A stretch of 22,585 nucleotides of DNA. Origin: Conidiobolus incongruus B7586 (taxonomy: Eukaryota; Entomophthoromycota; Entomophthoromycetes; Entomophthorales; Conidiobolaceae). Location: positions 1 to 22,585 of the forward strand of contig JNEM01015196.1 of assembly GCA_000697335.1 (NCBI GenBank), in the 5' to 3' direction. The notes beneath the pieces are model-generated. The model ran no database searches and had not been told where the DNA came from. It saw only the letters and a program-made list of their open reading frames with translations. The first letter of the stretch is position 1, and each line of letters begins with the position of its first letter. This document shows positions 22,080 to 22,585 of the stretch, piece after piece. Position numbers and translations under genes: made by a program.

Positions 22080-22585
22080 AAAGATATTACTAGATAAAAA
22101 ATAATATATGATTTAGTTTGACAGGATTAGAAATCCTCAGTAAAAATATAAAAAATTATCTTTTTTAGGTTTTATATAAAAAAATAAAGAAATCAATATA
22201 TCTTTGATTTTTATGTTTTTTTTTCTTTTTTATTTTCTATTTGATTATAAATAACTTCAAAAAATATTAATTCTGATATTATTTTAAACTATCTTAAAAC
22301 TTATAAATCTATAAATAATAGGTTTTTATAATATAGTAATTTTATTAAAGATAGTAAATATATAAAATTCAACTCAAAAATATTTTTTAAGATATAAAAG
22401 TTTATTGGAAAATAAAAAGATATAAAGATATTTCTAATCTAGTTAAAAATAAGATTTAATATTATAAATATAAATAATTAAAATAAGTTAATTATATTCT
22501 TTTAAAATTTATCATTAAAAGTAATATATTAGTTTAATACTATAAAAAAAATCTGGTGGAAATAGATAAAGGAAAAATTTAAATA
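22080..22585 (+). mobile_element. Possible Merlin/IS1595-type transposase relic, N-terminal part
   Basis: Extremely AT-rich, yet the plus strand reads as protein over long stretches apart from TAA/TAG codons. Pieces: IRNPQ then KYKKLSFLGFI (22127-22177, place of the zinc-ribbon in this family), DYK and LQKILILILF (about 22240-22285, family helix after the ribbon), and, in another frame, IKVYWKIKRYKDISNLVKNK and LVEIDKGKI (22553-22579). The last resembles VEIDESKFGK around the first catalytic Asp of Merlin/IS1595 transposases (DDE_Tnp_IS1595). There are many stops and at least one frame change, so it is dead. The window ends before the rest. Similarity was judged by eye and is weak. Confidence 0.3.

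Overview
The window looks like nuclear DNA of a very AT-rich fungus with the standard genetic code. Coding regions are clearly richer in G+C than the long spacers. Introns are short (50-71 nt), with GTAAGT/GTAAAT-like donors, AG acceptors and, in places, a CTAAC branch site. A kinase-less Mad3-type checkpoint protein, ATP synthase subunit e, a Pho84-type transporter relic and a fungal bestrophin-like protein all fit a fungus. An early-diverging lineage is a guess from base composition only.

Layout. 1-918 (+): 3' part of NBP35/NUBP1, three exons, open at the left edge. 1541-1989 (+): tentative small unrecognised gene. 2035-3080 (-): MED7, seven exons, rebuilt here from pieces of only 37-189 nt. 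3497-5350 (-): MAD3/BubR1-like, three exons, with KEN box, TPR region and GLEBS motif but no kinase. 7194-7584 (-): ATP synthase subunit e, three exons. 8782-11582 (+): UTP21/WDR36, two exons. 12158-13698 (+): decayed PHO84-family phosphate transporter. 15.3-17.8 kb: two decayed Tc1/mariner-type transposase copies head to head, forming a large imperfect inverted repeat; one arm holds a younger insertion of about 370 bp. 19047-20129 (+): intronless bestrophin-like anion channel gene with a TATA box. About 22.08 kb to the right edge: an extremely AT-rich relic that may be a Merlin/IS1595-type transposase.

The host genes are unrelated housekeeping genes (Fe-S protein assembly, transcription, spindle checkpoint, ATP synthase, ribosome biogenesis) and form no pathway cluster. 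The right half is an AT-rich, transposon-bearing area with one dead and one intact membrane-transport gene. I found no tRNA, rRNA or CRISPR array, and no convincing new multi-gene system. The points most worth a second look are the head-to-head transposon pair, its apparent C-to-T style decay, the recent-looking PHO84 pseudogene, and the Mad3 motif layout.
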